Source: Kluyvera sp040932435
GTDB taxonomy: Bacteria; Pseudomonadota; Gammaproteobacteria; Enterobacterales; Enterobacteriaceae
Length of the DNA: 64,000 nucleotides
Reading direction: 5' to 3'
NCBI RefSeq assembly: GCF_040932435.1
Contig: NZ_JBFQGA010000008.1
Location: forward strand, 62,001 to 126,000
Positions 36,621-45,575 of this stretch are shown here, piece after piece; the stretch's first letter is position 1; each line of letters begins with the position of its first letter. Under the pieces are notes generated by a model that was not told the origin of the DNA, did no database searches, and saw only the letters and a program-made list of their open reading frames with translations. A program made the translations under genes and the position numbers.

Positions 36621-36660
36621 AAGCAAATTGTCACAAATTTTGAGTATATGAGGCTTTAAC

Positions 36661-38139
36661 ATGGTTCCTGTGGTCGCGCTTGTCGGGCGCCCTAATGTCG
36701 GAAAATCCACGCTCTTTAACCGCCTGACGCGCACTCGTGACGCGCTGGTTGCGGATTTCCCGGGTCTGACTCGTGACCGTAAATACGGTCGTGCTGAAGT
36801 TGAAGGGCGTGAGTTTATCTGTATCGATACCGGCGGTATCGATGGTACGGAAGAAGGCGTGGAAACGCGCATGGCGGAACAGTCGCTGCTGGCGATTGAA
36901 GAAGCTGACGTCGTACTGTTTATGGTTGATGCACGTGCGGGGCTGATGCCGGCGGACGAAGGTATCGCCAAGCATCTGCGTTCGCGTGAAAAGCCAACCT
37001 TCCTGGTGGCGAACAAAACGGACGGGATTGACCCTGATCAGGCAGTGGCTGACTTCTGGTCACTGGGCCTCGGTGAGATCCACGCCATTGCGGCCTCTCA
37101 CGGGCGCGGCGTGACCACGCTGCTGGAGACCGTTCTGCTGCCGTTCGTTGACGATGTCAACCCACCGGAAGAAGTGGACGAAGACGCCGAGTACTGGGCG
37201 AAATTTGAAGCCGAGCAGAACGGCGGTGAAGTTGAAGAGCCAGAAGATGACTTCAACCCGCAGGATCTGCCGATCAAAATCGCTATCGTAGGTCGCCCTA
37301 ATGTCGGTAAGTCAACGCTGACTAACCGTATCCTCGGCGAAGACCGTGTGGTGGTTTACGATATGCCGGGTACGACCCGTGACAGTATCTACATCCCGAT
37401 GGAACGCGATGAGCGTGAATACGTTCTTATCGACACCGCGGGTGTACGTAAACGCGGCAAAATTACGGAAACAGTCGAAAAATTCTCGGTTATCAAAACG
37501 CTGCAAGCCATTGAAGATGCTAACGTCTGCCTGCTGGTTATTGATGCCCGTGAAGGTATCTCCGACCAAGACCTGTCACTGTTGGGCTTTATCCTCAATA
37601 GTGGGCGCTCACTTGTTATTGTCGTCAACAAGTGGGACGGCCTGAGCATGGAAGTGAAAGAGCAGGTGAAAGAGACCCTGGATTACCGTCTGGGCTTTAT
37701 CGACTTTGCGCGCGTGCACTTTATCTCTGCTCTGCACGGTAGCGGCGTAGGTAACCTGTTCGAATCTATTCGTGAAGCATATGACAGCTCGACCCGTCGC
37801 GTAGGCACGGCGATGCTGACTCGTATCATGACGATGGCGTCAGAAGATCACCAGCCGCCTCTGGTTCGTGGTCGTCGCGTGAAACTGAAATATGCCCACG
37901 CCGGTGGTTATAATCCACCAATTGTGGTTATCCATGGCAACCAGGTGAAAGACCTGCCGGATTCCTACAAGCGCTATCTGATGAACTACTTCCGTAAGTC
38001 TCTGGACGTCATGGGCACGCCTATCCGTATCCAGTTCAAGGAAGGGGAGAACCCGTATGCGAACAAACGCAATACGTTGACGCCAACTCAGATGCGTAAG
38101 CGCCAGCGCTTGATGAAACACATCAAGAAGAGCAAGTAA
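36661..38139 (+). CDS. der: Ribosome-assembly GTPase Der
   Basis: This 492-residue protein has two tandem G domains, each with a P loop (GRPNVGKSTLFN near residue 10 and GRPNVGKSTLTN near residue 210), DxxG and NK(T/W)D motifs. A C-terminal KH-like domain follows. It is essential for 50S maturation in E. coli. Confidence 0.98.
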   Translation: MVPVVALVGRPNVGKSTLFNRLTRTRDALVADFPGLTRDRKYGRAEVEGREFICIDTGGIDGTEEGVETRMAEQSLLAIEEADVVLFMVDARAGLMPADEGIAKHLRSREKPTFLVANKTDGIDPDQAVADFWSLGLGEIHAIAASHGRGVTTLLETVLLPFVDDVNPPEEVDEDAEYWAKFEAEQNGGEVEEPEDDFNPQDLPIKIAIVGRPNVGKSTLTNRILGEDRVVVYDMPGTTRDSIYIPMERDEREYVLIDTAGVRKRGKITETVEKFSVIKTLQAIEDANVCLLVIDAREGISDQDLSLLGFILNSGRSLVIVVNKWDGLSMEVKEQVKETLDYRLGFIDFARVHFISALHGSGVGNLFESIREAYDSSTRRVGTAMLTRIMTMASEDHQPPLVRGRRVKLKYAHAGGYNPPIVVIHGNQVKDLPDSYKRYLMNYFRKSLDVMGTPIRIQFKEGENPYANKRNTLTPTQMRKRQRLMKHIKKSK

Positions 38140-38166
38140 TAGGCCGTAGGTCTAGCGCTGAACAAG

Positions 38167-38189
38167 AAGCCCGCTATGCGGGCTTTTTT
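38167..38189 (+). terminator. Rho-independent terminator of der
   Basis: AAGCCCGC-TAT-GCGGGCTT followed by a T run. Confidence 0.9.
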
Positions 38190-38238
38190 ATTGGCAAATG
38201 GGGCATAATCAGCAATCTAAATCCTAACGGAGCAGAAC

Positions 38239-38634
38239 ATGAGAACGCAGAAACGATGCTTGGGGCATATCGCCATTGTGGTTGATGATTACGACCGCGC
38301 CATTGCGTATTACACCGACAAACTAGGCTTTACCCTCGTGGAAGATACGCCGCAGCCGGGGAAGCGCTGGGTGGTGGTAACGCCAAATCCGGATAGCGAC
38401 TGCCGTCTTTTGCTGGCCCGCGCGTCAAATGACCGACAAACGGATTTTATTGGTAACCAGTGCGGCGGTAGGGTGTTTTTATTCCTGCAAACCGATGACT
38501 TCTGGCGCGATTACGGCGAGATGAAATCAAAAGGCGTCCATTTCTGCGAAGAACCGCGTGAGGAGGAATATGGCACCGTTGTCGTTTTTGAGGATCTCTA
38601 CGGTAACCGCTGGGATCTCTATCAGAATGCGTAA
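38239..38634 (+). CDS. VOC (glyoxalase/bleomycin-resistance fold) protein
   Basis: This 131-residue protein has the vicinal-oxygen-chelate fold: two beta-alpha-beta-beta-beta modules starting LGHIAIVVDDYDRAIAYYTDKLGF and ending FEDLYGNRWDLYQ. Likely metal ligands are His10 of LGHIAIV and a C-terminal acidic residue. The substrate is unknown; glyoxalase I, fosfomycin resistance and dioxygenase functions all share this fold. It has a GGAG site. It is the first gene of a block that E. coli lacks at this place. Confidence 0.75.
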   Translation: MRTQKRCLGHIAIVVDDYDRAIAYYTDKLGFTLVEDTPQPGKRWVVVTPNPDSDCRLLLARASNDRQTDFIGNQCGGRVFLFLQTDDFWRDYGEMKSKGVHFCEEPREEEYGTVVVFEDLYGNRWDLYQNA

Positions 38635-38794
38635 CGTGGTCAGGCATTTTTCCACGCTGCATAACGCGGCCTCTCGCATAGCTGAAATTTATCGTCCAGA
38701 CTTATACCAAAGACATGGTCTGTACGGGCATTGTGCTTTACACTGCGCGCTGCAAAAACTGAGTAGATTAACGATTAAGTAGGCGGTAACGGCG

Positions 38795-39271
38795 ATGAAC
38801 GGAACGATCACAACCTGGTTTGAAGATAAAGGTTTTGGATTTATCAAAGATGAAAACGGTGATAACCGCTATTTTCATGTGATTAAGGTTGCCAACCCTG
38901 AATTGATTAAAAAAGATGCACTGGTCACTTTCGAACCGACGACCAACAATAAAGGTCTGTCGGCATATGCGGTGAAAGTGATACCGGAAAGCAAATATAT
39001 CTATATCGCGGGCGAGCGTCTTAAACTCACGGCGATTAAATCGTATCTGGTTTACAGCGAAGAAGTCCCTGCGGATACCCGAATCGATAAAGAAAACGCA
39101 GTGCTGTCCGTTGGGGCGCTGATGAGCAGCATCCGACCAAAATCGGCGGCAAAGCCGGGCGAAATGCGCTCGCTGAAAAAGTTGGCGATTACCACCTTCC
39201 AAGGCGCAACGTTAATCTTCACGGAAGATGAAATCGATATTGATGCCACGATAAAAATGCTGAAGGTCTGA
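38795..39271 (+). CDS. Cold-shock-domain protein with unknown C-terminal domain
   Basis: This 158-residue protein carries a cold-shock domain in residues 1-60, with RNP1-like KGFGFIKDENGD and RNP2-like YFHVIKV. So it should bind single-stranded nucleic acid. Residues 65-158 form a separate domain of predicted mixed alpha/beta content (from YIAGERLKLTAIKSYLV to the C-terminus) that I do not recognise. Typical Csp proteins are about 70 residues, so this is an extended version. Confidence 0.75.
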   Translation: MNGTITTWFEDKGFGFIKDENGDNRYFHVIKVANPELIKKDALVTFEPTTNNKGLSAYAVKVIPESKYIYIAGERLKLTAIKSYLVYSEEVPADTRIDKENAVLSVGALMSSIRPKSAAKPGEMRSLKKLAITTFQGATLIFTEDEIDIDATIKMLKV

Positions 39272-39361
39272 AATCATTCGGACCGATCCGGTGCCGGCTC
39301 TTTTGTTGATGGTGGCACCGTTGTCGGCAATTGACGTAGATATGAATCAGGGGAGAAATTT

Positions 39362-39607
39362 ATGAGTCATGTAGCACCTATCAAATATTATGATATCGCC
39401 GACGAGTACGCGACGGAATGCGCGAAACCGGTGAACGATTCAGAACGCGATGCGTTAGCGCACTATTTCGAACTGCTGCTGACCCGTTTAATGAACAACG
39501 AAGAAATCAGTGAAGAAGCGCAGCAAGAGATGGCCCGTGAAGCGGGCATCGAAGAACAGCGTATCGATGAGATTGCGAACTTCCTAAATCAATGGGGCAA
39601 CGAATAA
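39362..39607 (+). CDS. ymjA: YmjA-like DUF2543 protein
   Basis: This 81-residue acidic helical protein matches E. coli YmjA along its length (KYYDIADEYATECA at the start and IANFLNQWGNE at the end). In E. coli ymjA lies elsewhere on the chromosome; its function is unknown. GGGGAG lies 6-11 nt before the start. A weak hairpin with AAGCCC/GGGCTT arms lies downstream (39626-39669). Confidence 0.85.
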   Translation: MSHVAPIKYYDIADEYATECAKPVNDSERDALAHYFELLLTRLMNNEEISEEAQQEMAREAGIEEQRIDEIANFLNQWGNE

Positions 39608-39828
39608 CGTTATCCCTCGCGTTTTTACCCAAAAGCCCCTGCGGCCTTTTGTACGTCGCCGGGCTTCTTATCTGCCTACCACAGCCGCGTTATCCCGATA
39701 GCACCATCGCCAATGCAAACGCACGTTGACTTCGCTACACCTAACGCAGGATAGTTATCCTTTTGCCGCGAAGTGCCCCAGATGACGGGGACGACTATAA
39801 AATCTCGCTGAAATTTAAGAGGTAATTT

Positions 39829-41010
39829 ATGGGTCACCGCTCCACCTCCGATTTTAACATCAGCACGCAAATCACCCAGCTAGGCCGGGATGTATCAAAG
39901 CAGTCGGGGTTTGTGAACGCCCCGGTTTATCGTGGTTCGACGGTCATTTTCCCAACGGTTGACGATCTCGAGCACAATCGCGCCGAATTTAATTACGGCA
40001 CCATGGGCACGCCGACCATTGCCAGCCTAGAAAATGCTTGGAGCGCCTTAGCAGGGGCCGCAGGAACGGTGCTTTCACCATCCGGGCTCGGGGCGATAGC
40101 ACTTTCGCTGCTGACGACGCTTAAATCCGGCGATCACCTGCTGATGCCGGATAGCGTCTACCGGCCAACGCGTAATTTTTGTGCTGGTATGCTGGCGAAA
40201 ATGGGGATTGAGACCACCTACTACGATCCGCGTATTGGCGCGGGAATTGAGTCACTATTCCGGCCCAATACCACCACGCTGTTTCTTGAGTCTCCGGGTT
40301 CGCAAAGCTTTGAGATTCAGGATGTCCCAGCGATGACCCGGGTGGCTAAAGCACATGCGGTGACCACGATTATTGATAACACTTGGGCGACCCCTATTTT
40401 CTTCCGCGCCCATGAACACGGCTGCGATCTTTCGCTTGAAGCTGGCACTAAATATCTTGGCGGTCATTCTGATCTGCTCATGGGGCTGGTATCGGCCAAT
40501 GAAGCGTGGTGGCCCGCGCTACGAAAAACCTATGATCTCATGGCGATGCTACCGGGGGCTGAAGACTGCTTTCTCGCGCTGCGCGGTCTGCGAACCCTGC
40601 ATATCAGACTCAAAGAGGCAGAAAAACGCGGTCTAGAAATAGCTCACTGGCTGAAGTCGCGCCCGGAGGTGCTGAAAGTTCTGCATCCCGCGCTGCCGGA
40701 GTGTCCAGGGCATGAGATTTGGAAGCGTGATTTTAGCGGTTCTTCTGGGCTGTTCTCGTTTGTGCTTAAGCCGGAGTTCACCAAAGCGGGGGTCGCGAAG
40801 ATGCTTGATAATATGGGCATCTTTGGCATGGGGTATTCATGGGGCGGCTTCGAAAGCCTGATTATCCCGTTTAACTGCGCCGACTACCGCACGGCAACGA
40901 ACTGGCAGCCTGGTGGACTAACGCTGCGTGTGCAAATCGGTCTGGAAGATTTAGATGATCTGAAAGCTGACCTGGCTCAGGGATTTGACCGACTGCGTTC
41001 GCTGTTGTGA
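39829..41010 (+). CDS. Cystathionine beta-lyase-like PLP enzyme
   Basis: This is a 393-residue Cys/Met-metabolism fold-type I PLP enzyme. The PLP lysine is in EAGTKYLGGHSDLLMG (about residue 210), the aspartate contacting the PLP ring in TIIDNTWATP, and YRGSTVIF and FNYGTMGTPT lie at the N-terminus. It resembles MetC. The reaction is probably beta-elimination of cystathionine or cystine. A true metC may be elsewhere, so this may be a paralogue with another thioether substrate. AGAGGT precedes the start. Confidence 0.82.
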   Translation: MGHRSTSDFNISTQITQLGRDVSKQSGFVNAPVYRGSTVIFPTVDDLEHNRAEFNYGTMGTPTIASLENAWSALAGAAGTVLSPSGLGAIALSLLTTLKSGDHLLMPDSVYRPTRNFCAGMLAKMGIETTYYDPRIGAGIESLFRPNTTTLFLESPGSQSFEIQDVPAMTRVAKAHAVTTIIDNTWATPIFFRAHEHGCDLSLEAGTKYLGGHSDLLMGLVSANEAWWPALRKTYDLMAMLPGAEDCFLALRGLRTLHIRLKEAEKRGLEIAHWLKSRPEVLKVLHPALPECPGHEIWKRDFSGSSGLFSFVLKPEFTKAGVAKMLDNMGIFGMGYSWGGFESLIIPFNCADYRTATNWQPGGLTLRVQIGLEDLDDLKADLAQGFDRLRSLL

Positions 41011-41098
41011 TGCAATAGGCCATCGTGCGCAAGACGGCGCGATGGCGCGTAACGCATAATAATCTGTGATACCACTTTTTAATTGTGAGTCAGAGATT

Positions 41099-42190
41099 AT
41101 GAATATTGGTTTTGTTGGGCTGGGCGCCGTGGTTGAAACGGCTTGGCTTCCCGCGCTACAGCGGCTGTCCTTACCGGTATCCGGCCTATGGGGCTATGAC
41201 CTGAATCGGGATCGTATGCTGCCCGGGGTGACCCGCTGTGAATCACTCGCCGCGCTGCTGGCGCAGCCCATCGATACGCTATGTATTACCACGGCATCTC
41301 TTCAGCATTTGTCGGTGTTGGAAGCTGTGCTGGCTTCCTCAATACCGCGTATCGTCGTGGAAAAACCTATCGTTGCCACAACAGCCCAAATTAGCCGCCT
41401 GCGTGAACTTCTCTCGCTGCCTGAAAATGCGCGACGCGTGCTGGCGCTGGACCACTGGATGGCGCGAGATGGCGCACGATGCCTTGCACAGGGCAACATG
41501 GATGCTCGCTGGCGGGCAGAAAATCAGGTGCAACTGGCTACACCGCCGGTCGCGAGTTTTGACGATATTGTCGGCATTGATGGCTTCTTGTTAGAACCGA
41601 GCGGATTTAACGCCGCGGGTGAACCGATGGCCCTCAATTTTGCTACCGGTGAACCCGATACCCGGCAGCTACGTCATCCGGACGGCGTGATCCTTGATGT
41701 CGGCACCCATGTATTGGCGATGATGCGTGAAACGGTGCGTTATCTTGGCGGTAGCGATGAGCTTAGCCTTTGCGTGCGGCAGGCAAAAGATCGCTTGGGA
41801 AGGTCTATCGTCACCGGCGATGTGCAAACGGCAGAAGGTGAGGCGCACCTACAGGGAACGCTTGCTGGGCTGCCGGTTAATCTGTGGCTCAATAAATATG
41901 CCGGGCCGGGCGTCGAGCGCAAGGGGATACGCATCTTTCTGCGTGATGGACGGATCATAAGCCAGAGTCGCTTCTCCGGCGGCGAACGGGTTGAGTTGCT
42001 CACCGGTGATAGCACCGTCAGTTGGACGCGAGAGGGCGCGATTTACGCCCATTGTCTCGGTGAACATATCTTTGGTGCGCAGAGCCTTTTTGCCCGTGCG
42101 CCGGACGAGGTGGCGAAACTGACCCAGCGGCGAATGGCAGAAGTTGAGCTGCTATTACAGCTTCAACAACAGCTGCGCGGCGCACACTGA
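41099..42190 (+). CDS. Gfo/Idh/MocA-family oxidoreductase
   Basis: This 363-residue protein has an N-terminal Rossmann fold (MNIGFVGLGAVVETAWLPAL) and the family EKP motif (IVVEKPIVAT near residue 90). An alpha/beta substrate domain follows, with DVGTHVLAMM carrying the usual DxxxH. It should oxidise or reduce a sugar- or polyol-like substrate with NAD(P). I start at the ATG at 41099; a GTG 33 nt upstream adds residues before the Rossmann strand. It may form an operon with the lyase, 88 bp upstream. Substrate unknown. Confidence 0.75.
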   Translation: MNIGFVGLGAVVETAWLPALQRLSLPVSGLWGYDLNRDRMLPGVTRCESLAALLAQPIDTLCITTASLQHLSVLEAVLASSIPRIVVEKPIVATTAQISRLRELLSLPENARRVLALDHWMARDGARCLAQGNMDARWRAENQVQLATPPVASFDDIVGIDGFLLEPSGFNAAGEPMALNFATGEPDTRQLRHPDGVILDVGTHVLAMMRETVRYLGGSDELSLCVRQAKDRLGRSIVTGDVQTAEGEAHLQGTLAGLPVNLWLNKYAGPGVERKGIRIFLRDGRIISQSRFSGGERVELLTGDSTVSWTREGAIYAHCLGEHIFGAQSLFARAPDEVAKLTQRRMAEVELLLQLQQQLRGAH

Positions 42191-42242
42191 GGTGTGAGGC
42201 GTGGTAAAATATCGGCACCAAAACTGAAGGTAAGGAGTCGCT

Positions 42243-42464
42243 ATGGAATTCATCTGCCCAACTTGTCAGGCGTCGCTGGAAGTGCAGGGAAATCACGCTC
42301 GTTGTGAGAGCTGCGAGAAAGAATTCACTCTTGAAGCGCGCTGTCCGGAGTGCCACAAACCGCTGGAAGTATTAAAGGCCTGTGGCGCGGTAGATTATCT
42401 GTGCCAAAACGGACACGGGCTGGTGTCGAAAAAACGGGTGGAATGGGTGCCGGTCGGTGAATAA
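42243..42464 (+). CDS. yfgJ: Zinc-ribbon protein YfgJ
   Basis: This 73-residue protein has three CxxC knuckles (CPTC, CESC, CPEC) and a final Cys pair (KACGAVDYLCQNG), so it is a double zinc ribbon. It matches E. coli YfgJ, which also lies next to xseA. The function is unknown. TAAGGAG lies before the start. Confidence 0.88.
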   Translation: MEFICPTCQASLEVQGNHARCESCEKEFTLEARCPECHKPLEVLKACGAVDYLCQNGHGLVSKKRVEWVPVGE

Positions 42465-42503
42465 TCACGACCGGAAGTAACGGCTTGGTTTTTTATTGCA
42501 AAA

Positions 42504-43880
42504 TTAGGCCGTTTTTTTCCGCGCGCGGGTTTTCTTTTCAGCCGTTATGGTTTTGATTTCACTCTCCACCCAGCCATCCGCTAGGCGGGTTGTTAATAGC
42601 TCACCCGCTTTCACCTGTTTCGTCTGTTTCAGCACTTTGCCATCGCTGGCGGTGGTGACGCTGTAGCCGCGCGCCAATGTCGCCAATGGACTGACGGCCT
42701 CCAGATGCGTAACGGCCATACCGAAACGTTCGCGCTGTTCACTAAGGCGGGTGCGGATATTTTCCGTCAGACGATATTCCAACTGCTGAATGCGCGACTG
42801 CCCACGATGAATACGCGGCTGTGGATTTTGTTGATTCAGCCGCTGTAGCACACGCTGCTGGCGCTGGTTGGCCTGCTTGATTTGGTTTTCCAGCGCAAAG
42901 CTCATGCGTTGACGTAAGCGCTCTAGCGTCGTTTGCTGGCGCGCCAGACGTAGCTGAGGATGCTGTTGTTGGAGACGGTGGAACATTTGCGTGAAACGGC
43001 GGCTGCGGTTGGCGAGATAGTAATCCATCGCCATACCCAAGCGTTGCTGTACGGATTGGATCTGGCGCAACAGTTCTTGCTGGTTACGGCTGACAATTTC
43101 TGCGGCGGCAGACGGCGTCGGTGCGCGTAGGTCGCCAACAAAATCAGCAATAGTCACGTCGGTTTCATGACCGACGGCGCTGACGACGGGAATGCGGCTG
43201 GCAAAAATGGCTCGCGCCACGCGTTCGTCGTTGAAGCTCCAAAGATCTTCTAGTGAACCGCCGCCGCGCCCGACTATCAGCACATCACATTCATTGCGGG
43301 CGTTTGCCAATTCAATGGCGCGAACGATCTGGCCCGGCGCATCATCGCCCTGAACAGCGGTAGGGTAAATCACTACCGGCAAAGAAGGATCGCGGCGTTT
43401 GAGTACGTGGAGAATATCGTGCAGCGCGGCCCCGGTTTTCGAGGTGATGATCCCAATGCAGTGGGCTGGGGAAGGAAGCGGTTGTTTAAACTGTTGATCG
43501 AAAAGCCCTTCAGCCTGCAGCTTAGCTTTTAGCAGTTCATATTTTTGCTGTAGCAGGCCTTCGCCCGCCGGCTGCATGCTCTCGACAATAATCTGGTAGT
43601 CGCCGCGCGGCTCATACAGCGTAATGTTGGCGCGTACCAGCACTTGCTGCCCATGCTGCGGCCGGAACGTGACGCGGCGGTTGCTGTTGCGGAACATCGC
43701 GCAGCGCACCTGGGCGTTATCGTCTTTTAAGGTGAAATACCAATGGCCGGAGGAGGGCTGGGTAAAGTTGGAAATCTCGCCGCTTATCCACACTTGCCCC
43801 ATCTCTTGCTCGAGCAGCAGACGTACCGTCTGATTCAGGCGGCTAACGGTAAAAATTGAGGGGCTTTTTGAGGGTAACAT
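42504..43880 (-). CDS. xseA: Exodeoxyribonuclease VII large subunit
   Basis: This 458-residue catalytic subunit of the single-strand-specific exonuclease has an N-terminal OB fold (VWISGEISNFTQPSSGHWYFTLKD) and a central catalytic domain (GIITSKTGAALHDI, VGRGGGSLEDLWSFNDE, VGHETDVTIADFVGD). A long coiled-coil binds XseB. It is divergent from guaB as in E. coli. Confidence 0.97.
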   Translation of the reverse strand: MLPSKSPSIFTVSRLNQTVRLLLEQEMGQVWISGEISNFTQPSSGHWYFTLKDDNAQVRCAMFRNSNRRVTFRPQHGQQVLVRANITLYEPRGDYQIIVESMQPAGEGLLQQKYELLKAKLQAEGLFDQQFKQPLPSPAHCIGIITSKTGAALHDILHVLKRRDPSLPVVIYPTAVQGDDAPGQIVRAIELANARNECDVLIVGRGGGSLEDLWSFNDERVARAIFASRIPVVSAVGHETDVTIADFVGDLRAPTPSAAAEIVSRNQQELLRQIQSVQQRLGMAMDYYLANRSRRFTQMFHRLQQQHPQLRLARQQTTLERLRQRMSFALENQIKQANQRQQRVLQRLNQQNPQPRIHRGQSRIQQLEYRLTENIRTRLSEQRERFGMAVTHLEAVSPLATLARGYSVTTASDGKVLKQTKQVKAGELLTTRLADGWVESEIKTITAEKKTRARKKTA

Positions 43881-43972
43881 GTGAGCGAGATCAAATTCTA
43901 AATCAGCAGGTTATTCAGTCGATAGTAACCTGCCCGCATACGATCGCAAGCATTTTTTGCAAAAAAGTGTAG

Positions 43973-43988
43973 ATGCAATCGCTTACGC
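43973..43988. promoter_or_regulatory. guaB: PurR box in the guaBA promoter
   Basis: ATGCAATCGCTTACGC agrees with the PurR consensus (ACGCAAACGTTTNCNT) at about 11-12 positions. It lies between a poor -35 and the -10 TATAAT at 43993-43998. E. coli guaBA is repressed by PurR through a site at this place. Confidence 0.65.
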
Positions 43989-44040
43989 TCTGTATAATGC
44001 CGCGGCAATATTTATTAACCTCCCAGGTGAGATATTGCCC

Positions 44041-45507
44041 ATGCTACGTATCGCAAAAGAAGCCCTGACGTTTGACGACGTCCTCCTCGTTCCCGCTCAT
44101 TCTACCGTTCTGCCGAACACAGCCGATCTTGGCACTCAGCTGACCAAAACGATTCGCCTGAACATTCCTATGCTCTCTGCGGCAATGGATACCGTGACTG
44201 AAGCGCGCCTTGCAATTGCACTGGCACAGGAAGGCGGCATCGGTTTTATCCACAAAAACATGTCCATTGAGCGCCAGGCGGAAGAAGTTCGCCGCGTGAA
44301 GAAACACGAATCCGGCGTCGTGACCGACCCGCAGACCGTTCTGCCAACCACTACACTGCACGAAGTCAAAGCGCTGACCGAGCGTAACGGCTTCGCGGGT
44401 TATCCGGTAGTGACCGAAGATAACGAACTGGTCGGTATCATTACCGGTCGTGACGTTCGTTTCGTGACCGACCTGAACCAACCGGTTAGCGTTTACATGA
44501 CCCCGAAAGATCGCCTGGTAACCGTACGCGAAGGTGAAGCGCGTGACGTGGTCTTTGCGAAGATGCACGAACGCCGCGTGGAAAAAGCGCTGGTGGTTGA
44601 TCCAAGTTTCCACCTGCTGGGCATGATCACCGTTAAAGACTTCAAAAAAGCCGAGCGTAAACCTAACGCTTGTAAAGATGAGCAGGGGCGTCTGCGCGTT
44701 GGTGCAGCGGTTGGCGCGGGCGCTGGTAACGAAGAGCGTGTTGATGCGCTGGTTGCCGCAGGCGTTGACGTGCTGCTGATTGACTCCTCTCACGGTCACT
44801 CTGAAGGCGTTCTGCAGCGTATTCGCGAAACCCGCGCTAAATATCCTGATCTGCAAATCATCGGTGGCAACGTGGCGACCGGTGCAGGTGCTCGCGCACT
44901 GGCTGAAGCAGGTTGCAGCGCGGTCAAAGTCGGTATCGGCCCTGGCTCCATCTGTACTACCCGTATCGTCACCGGCGTAGGTGTACCGCAGATTACTGCC
45001 GTCTCCGATGCGGTTGAAGCGCTGGAAGGTACCGGTATTCCGGTTATCGCCGATGGCGGTATCCGCTTCTCCGGCGACATCGCTAAGGCTATCGCCGCGG
45101 GCGCCGCTGTTGTTATGGTTGGCTCCATGCTGGCAGGTACCGAAGAATCTCCGGGCGAAATCGAACTGTTCCAGGGCCGTTCTTACAAATCCTACCGTGG
45201 GATGGGTTCTCTGGGCGCGATGTCCAAAGGTTCTTCTGACCGTTACTTCCAGAGCGATAACGCCGCTGACAAACTGGTACCGGAAGGTATCGAAGGTCGC
45301 GTGGCTTACAAAGGTCGTCTGAAAGAGATCATTCACCAGCAGATGGGCGGCCTGCGCTCCTGTATGGGTCTGACCGGCTGTGGTACTATTGACGAGCTGC
45401 GTACGAAGGCTGAATTTGTACGCATCAGCGGTGCGGGTATCCAGGAAAGCCACGTCCACGATGTGACCATCACCAAAGAGTCCCCGAACTACCGCATGGG
45501 CTCCTGA
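44041..45507 (+). CDS. guaB: IMP dehydrogenase
   Basis: This 488-residue enzyme oxidises IMP to XMP, the committed step to GMP. The catalytic cysteine loop GPGSICTTRIVTGVG and two CBS domains (residues 90-205) are visible. The start at 44041 (MLRIAKEALTFDDV) follows the promoter at the correct distance; upstream in-frame codons lie in the promoter. Confidence 0.98.
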   Translation: MLRIAKEALTFDDVLLVPAHSTVLPNTADLGTQLTKTIRLNIPMLSAAMDTVTEARLAIALAQEGGIGFIHKNMSIERQAEEVRRVKKHESGVVTDPQTVLPTTTLHEVKALTERNGFAGYPVVTEDNELVGIITGRDVRFVTDLNQPVSVYMTPKDRLVTVREGEARDVVFAKMHERRVEKALVVDPSFHLLGMITVKDFKKAERKPNACKDEQGRLRVGAAVGAGAGNEERVDALVAAGVDVLLIDSSHGHSEGVLQRIRETRAKYPDLQIIGGNVATGAGARALAEAGCSAVKVGIGPGSICTTRIVTGVGVPQITAVSDAVEALEGTGIPVIADGGIRFSGDIAKAIAAGAAVVMVGSMLAGTEESPGEIELFQGRSYKSYRGMGSLGAMSKGSSDRYFQSDNAADKLVPEGIEGRVAYKGRLKEIIHQQMGGLRSCMGLTGCGTIDELRTKAEFVRISGAGIQESHVHDVTITKESPNYRMGS

Positions 45508-45517
45508 TAAGTTTCCG

Positions 45518-45546
45518 CGCCCGGTTTTCACCGGGCGTTTTGTTAT
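45518..45546 (+). terminator. Hairpin between guaB and guaA
   Basis: CGCCCGGT-TTTC-ACCGGGCG followed by TTTTGTT. It can reduce read-through into guaA. Confidence 0.65.
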
Positions 45547-45575
45547 TGTTTCACTTGCCTCGGAATTAACGTCAA

